The notes under the pieces are model-generated. The model had not been told where the DNA came from. It did not search any database and was given only the letters and a program-made list of their open reading frames with translations. Made by a program: the position numbers and the translations under genes. This document shows, piece after piece, positions 63,118-64,000 of a DNA stretch of 64,000 nucleotides. Within the stretch, counting starts at the first letter, position 1. Each line of letters starts with the position of its first letter. The stretch comes from Whitmania pigra (lineage: Eukaryota > Annelida > Clitellata > Hirudinida > Haemopidae), in contig JAJTWR010000431.1 of the NCBI GenBank assembly GCA_021613335.1, positions 1,550,001-1,614,000 of the forward strand, in the 5' to 3' direction.

Positions 63118-64000
63118 ATGCTTTCTACATTAAAAAAATTGGGGTTCAAAGCAGACCAGCAGATGATTGTTCTGCTGCTGTGCATATTCATATTCACAGC
63201 ATTTTCGGTTCTGCTGAACGGGTTTTTGAGCGCAGGGAATCTGATAGCCATGATGCGTTCCAGCGCCGTCTTGGCAATTTTAGGTCTTGGCATGGCTATC
63301 GTTGTGATCGGTCGGGGCATCGACCTGTCAATGGTAGCTTTGATGGCCGTGCCAACAGCTCTGACGATGTCGATGGTCGAGAACGGCAAGGCTCTCCCAA
63401 TTGCTGTATCGACAGGAGTGTTGTTTGCCGCATTGGTGGGCGCGGCGAGTGGTTTACTCGTTGCTTACGCAGAAATCCCAGCACTCTTCGTGACTTTGGC
63501 AATGGGATTGACTCTGGCGGGATTTGGGCAGACTGGGATCCTGAATTCCGACATGGTTTCATGGCCCGAAGGTATGAATTCGTTGCGGTGGTTGGGTGCA
63601 GGCGAGGTTTTGGGAGTACCGAGCAGTGTTATTGTCGCAGGACTTGGGTTTATCTCTGTGCACCTGTTCCTCCGCAAGACCAAGATTGGAAGATATATCT
63701 ATCTGATCGGTGATAACCCGAGTGCGGCGCGTACCACCGGGGTGTTGGTTCGACCAATTATCGTGCTCCAGTATGTTCTTGCTGCCCTGATCGCAGTTCT
63801 CGCGGGGTTTGTACTCGCCGCTTCGAACAATATGATGGATACGCGCATCTACAACTTGTCGTTGATCTACGACATCATTCTGGTGGTCGTCCTCGGCGGA
63901 ATTGGCTTGTCCGGTGGCCGTGGTGGGGTCTGGAACGTTTTCGTGGGCACTATGCTTGTCGGGATCATTTTTAACGGGATGACCATTATGAACTATCCAT
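63118..64000 (+). CDS. Ribose-type ABC transporter permease (3' end outside the window)
   Basis: The frame from the ATG at 63118 stays open to the window edge and reads as an RbsC-like permease of about 294 residues so far. Hydrophobic segments include LLLCIFIFTAFSVLLNGFLS and LGLGMAIVVIGRGIDLSMVA with the family's GIDLSV-type motif, RKTKIGRYIYLIGDNPSAARTTGV and ILVVVLGGIGLSGGRGGVW. It would import a sugar, polyol or related solute. Missing the last few residues; partner genes lie beyond the window. Confidence 0.87.
   Translation, partial: MLSTLKKLGFKADQQMIVLLLCIFIFTAFSVLLNGFLSAGNLIAMMRSSAVLAILGLGMAIVVIGRGIDLSMVALMAVPTALTMSMVENGKALPIAVSTGVLFAALVGAASGLLVAYAEIPALFVTLAMGLTLAGFGQTGILNSDMVSWPEGMNSLRWLGAGEVLGVPSSVIVAGLGFISVHLFLRKTKIGRYIYLIGDNPSAARTTGVLVRPIIVLQYVLAALIAVLAGFVLAASNNMMDTRIYNLSLIYDIILVVVLGGIGLSGGRGGVWNVFVGTMLVGIIFNGMTIMNYP

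Noticed and set aside
1..64000. CRISPR arrays, rRNA, prophage or integrase
   Set aside because: No regularly spaced repeats, no rRNA sequence and no integrase or phage structural motifs were seen on either strand.

Overview
The window looks like the chromosome of a Gram-negative, GC-rich, respiratory bacterium. Evidence for this is the LptA/LptB lipopolysaccharide transport pair, lipoprotein signal peptidase, lipobox proteins, and haem A synthase for an aa3-type oxidase. Several genes (a DUF4159 protein beside a large VWA protein, a DUF3516-type helicase, an RNase E/G with an acidic insert splitting its S1 domain) recall Myxococcota/Bdellovibrionota-type lineages. That placement is an inference; there is no rRNA or tRNA to settle it. 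Coding is dense and many neighbours share start/stop bases (GTGA, ATGA, TTGA, CTGA, TGATG).

Region by region. 1-5.7 kb: the 5' part of aat, an NAD(P)-dependent dehydrogenase, a pepsin-like lipoprotein, a DMT exporter, lptA-lptB, and a shrunken YhcG/DUF1016 nuclease gene whose 5' end carries two palindromes. 5.8-10.7 kb: membrane-anchored proteins divergent from a DUF4159-VWA pair, then a DUF3052-like gene. 11.0-13.6 kb: RNase E/G and an HU/IHF subunit. 13.6-19.2 kb: the dTDP-rhamnose operon (rfbB-rfbD-rfbA-rfbC) facing a two-lobed glycosyltransferase. 19.2-23.5 kb: glyoxylate bypass operon (malate synthase, isocitrate lyase, FAD-linked oxidase). 23.7-28 kb: beta-propeller lipoprotein, two paralogous ribbon-helix-helix proteins and an SPFH-RHH operon, with operator-like palindromes. 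28-31.6 kb: COX15 and a large DEAD/DEAH helicase.

31.9-53.1 kb is a surface-glycan locus: a composite protein ending in a glycosyltransferase fold, a GT4-GT2 fusion, then an AT-richer island (about 36.06-42.3 kb). The island holds a methyltransferase, a broken copy of a membrane-protein gene, a frameshifted IS4-type transposase, a decayed GT2 gene, a GT-C-like integral membrane protein and the intact membrane-protein gene. After it come lspA, an AddB-like/AddA-like recombination nuclease-helicase pair, a shortened paralog of the GT4-GT2 fusion, purA, and a DprE1/DprE2-like epimerase pair. The rhamnose, epimerase and glycosyltransferase genes probably serve one envelope polysaccharide.

53.2-64 kb is a catabolic region: an orphan branched-chain-amino-acid-type binding protein; a tightly coupled MaoC-like hydratase, acyl-CoA dehydrogenase and CoA-transferase, with an MmgE/PrpD protein just after them; a LysR regulator on the other strand; then an aldehyde dehydrogenase, an SDR and a truncated sugar-type ABC permease. 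The gene set suggests uptake and CoA-dependent oxidation of a small branched or dicarboxylic acid. No CRISPR array, rRNA, convincing tRNA or prophage was seen.
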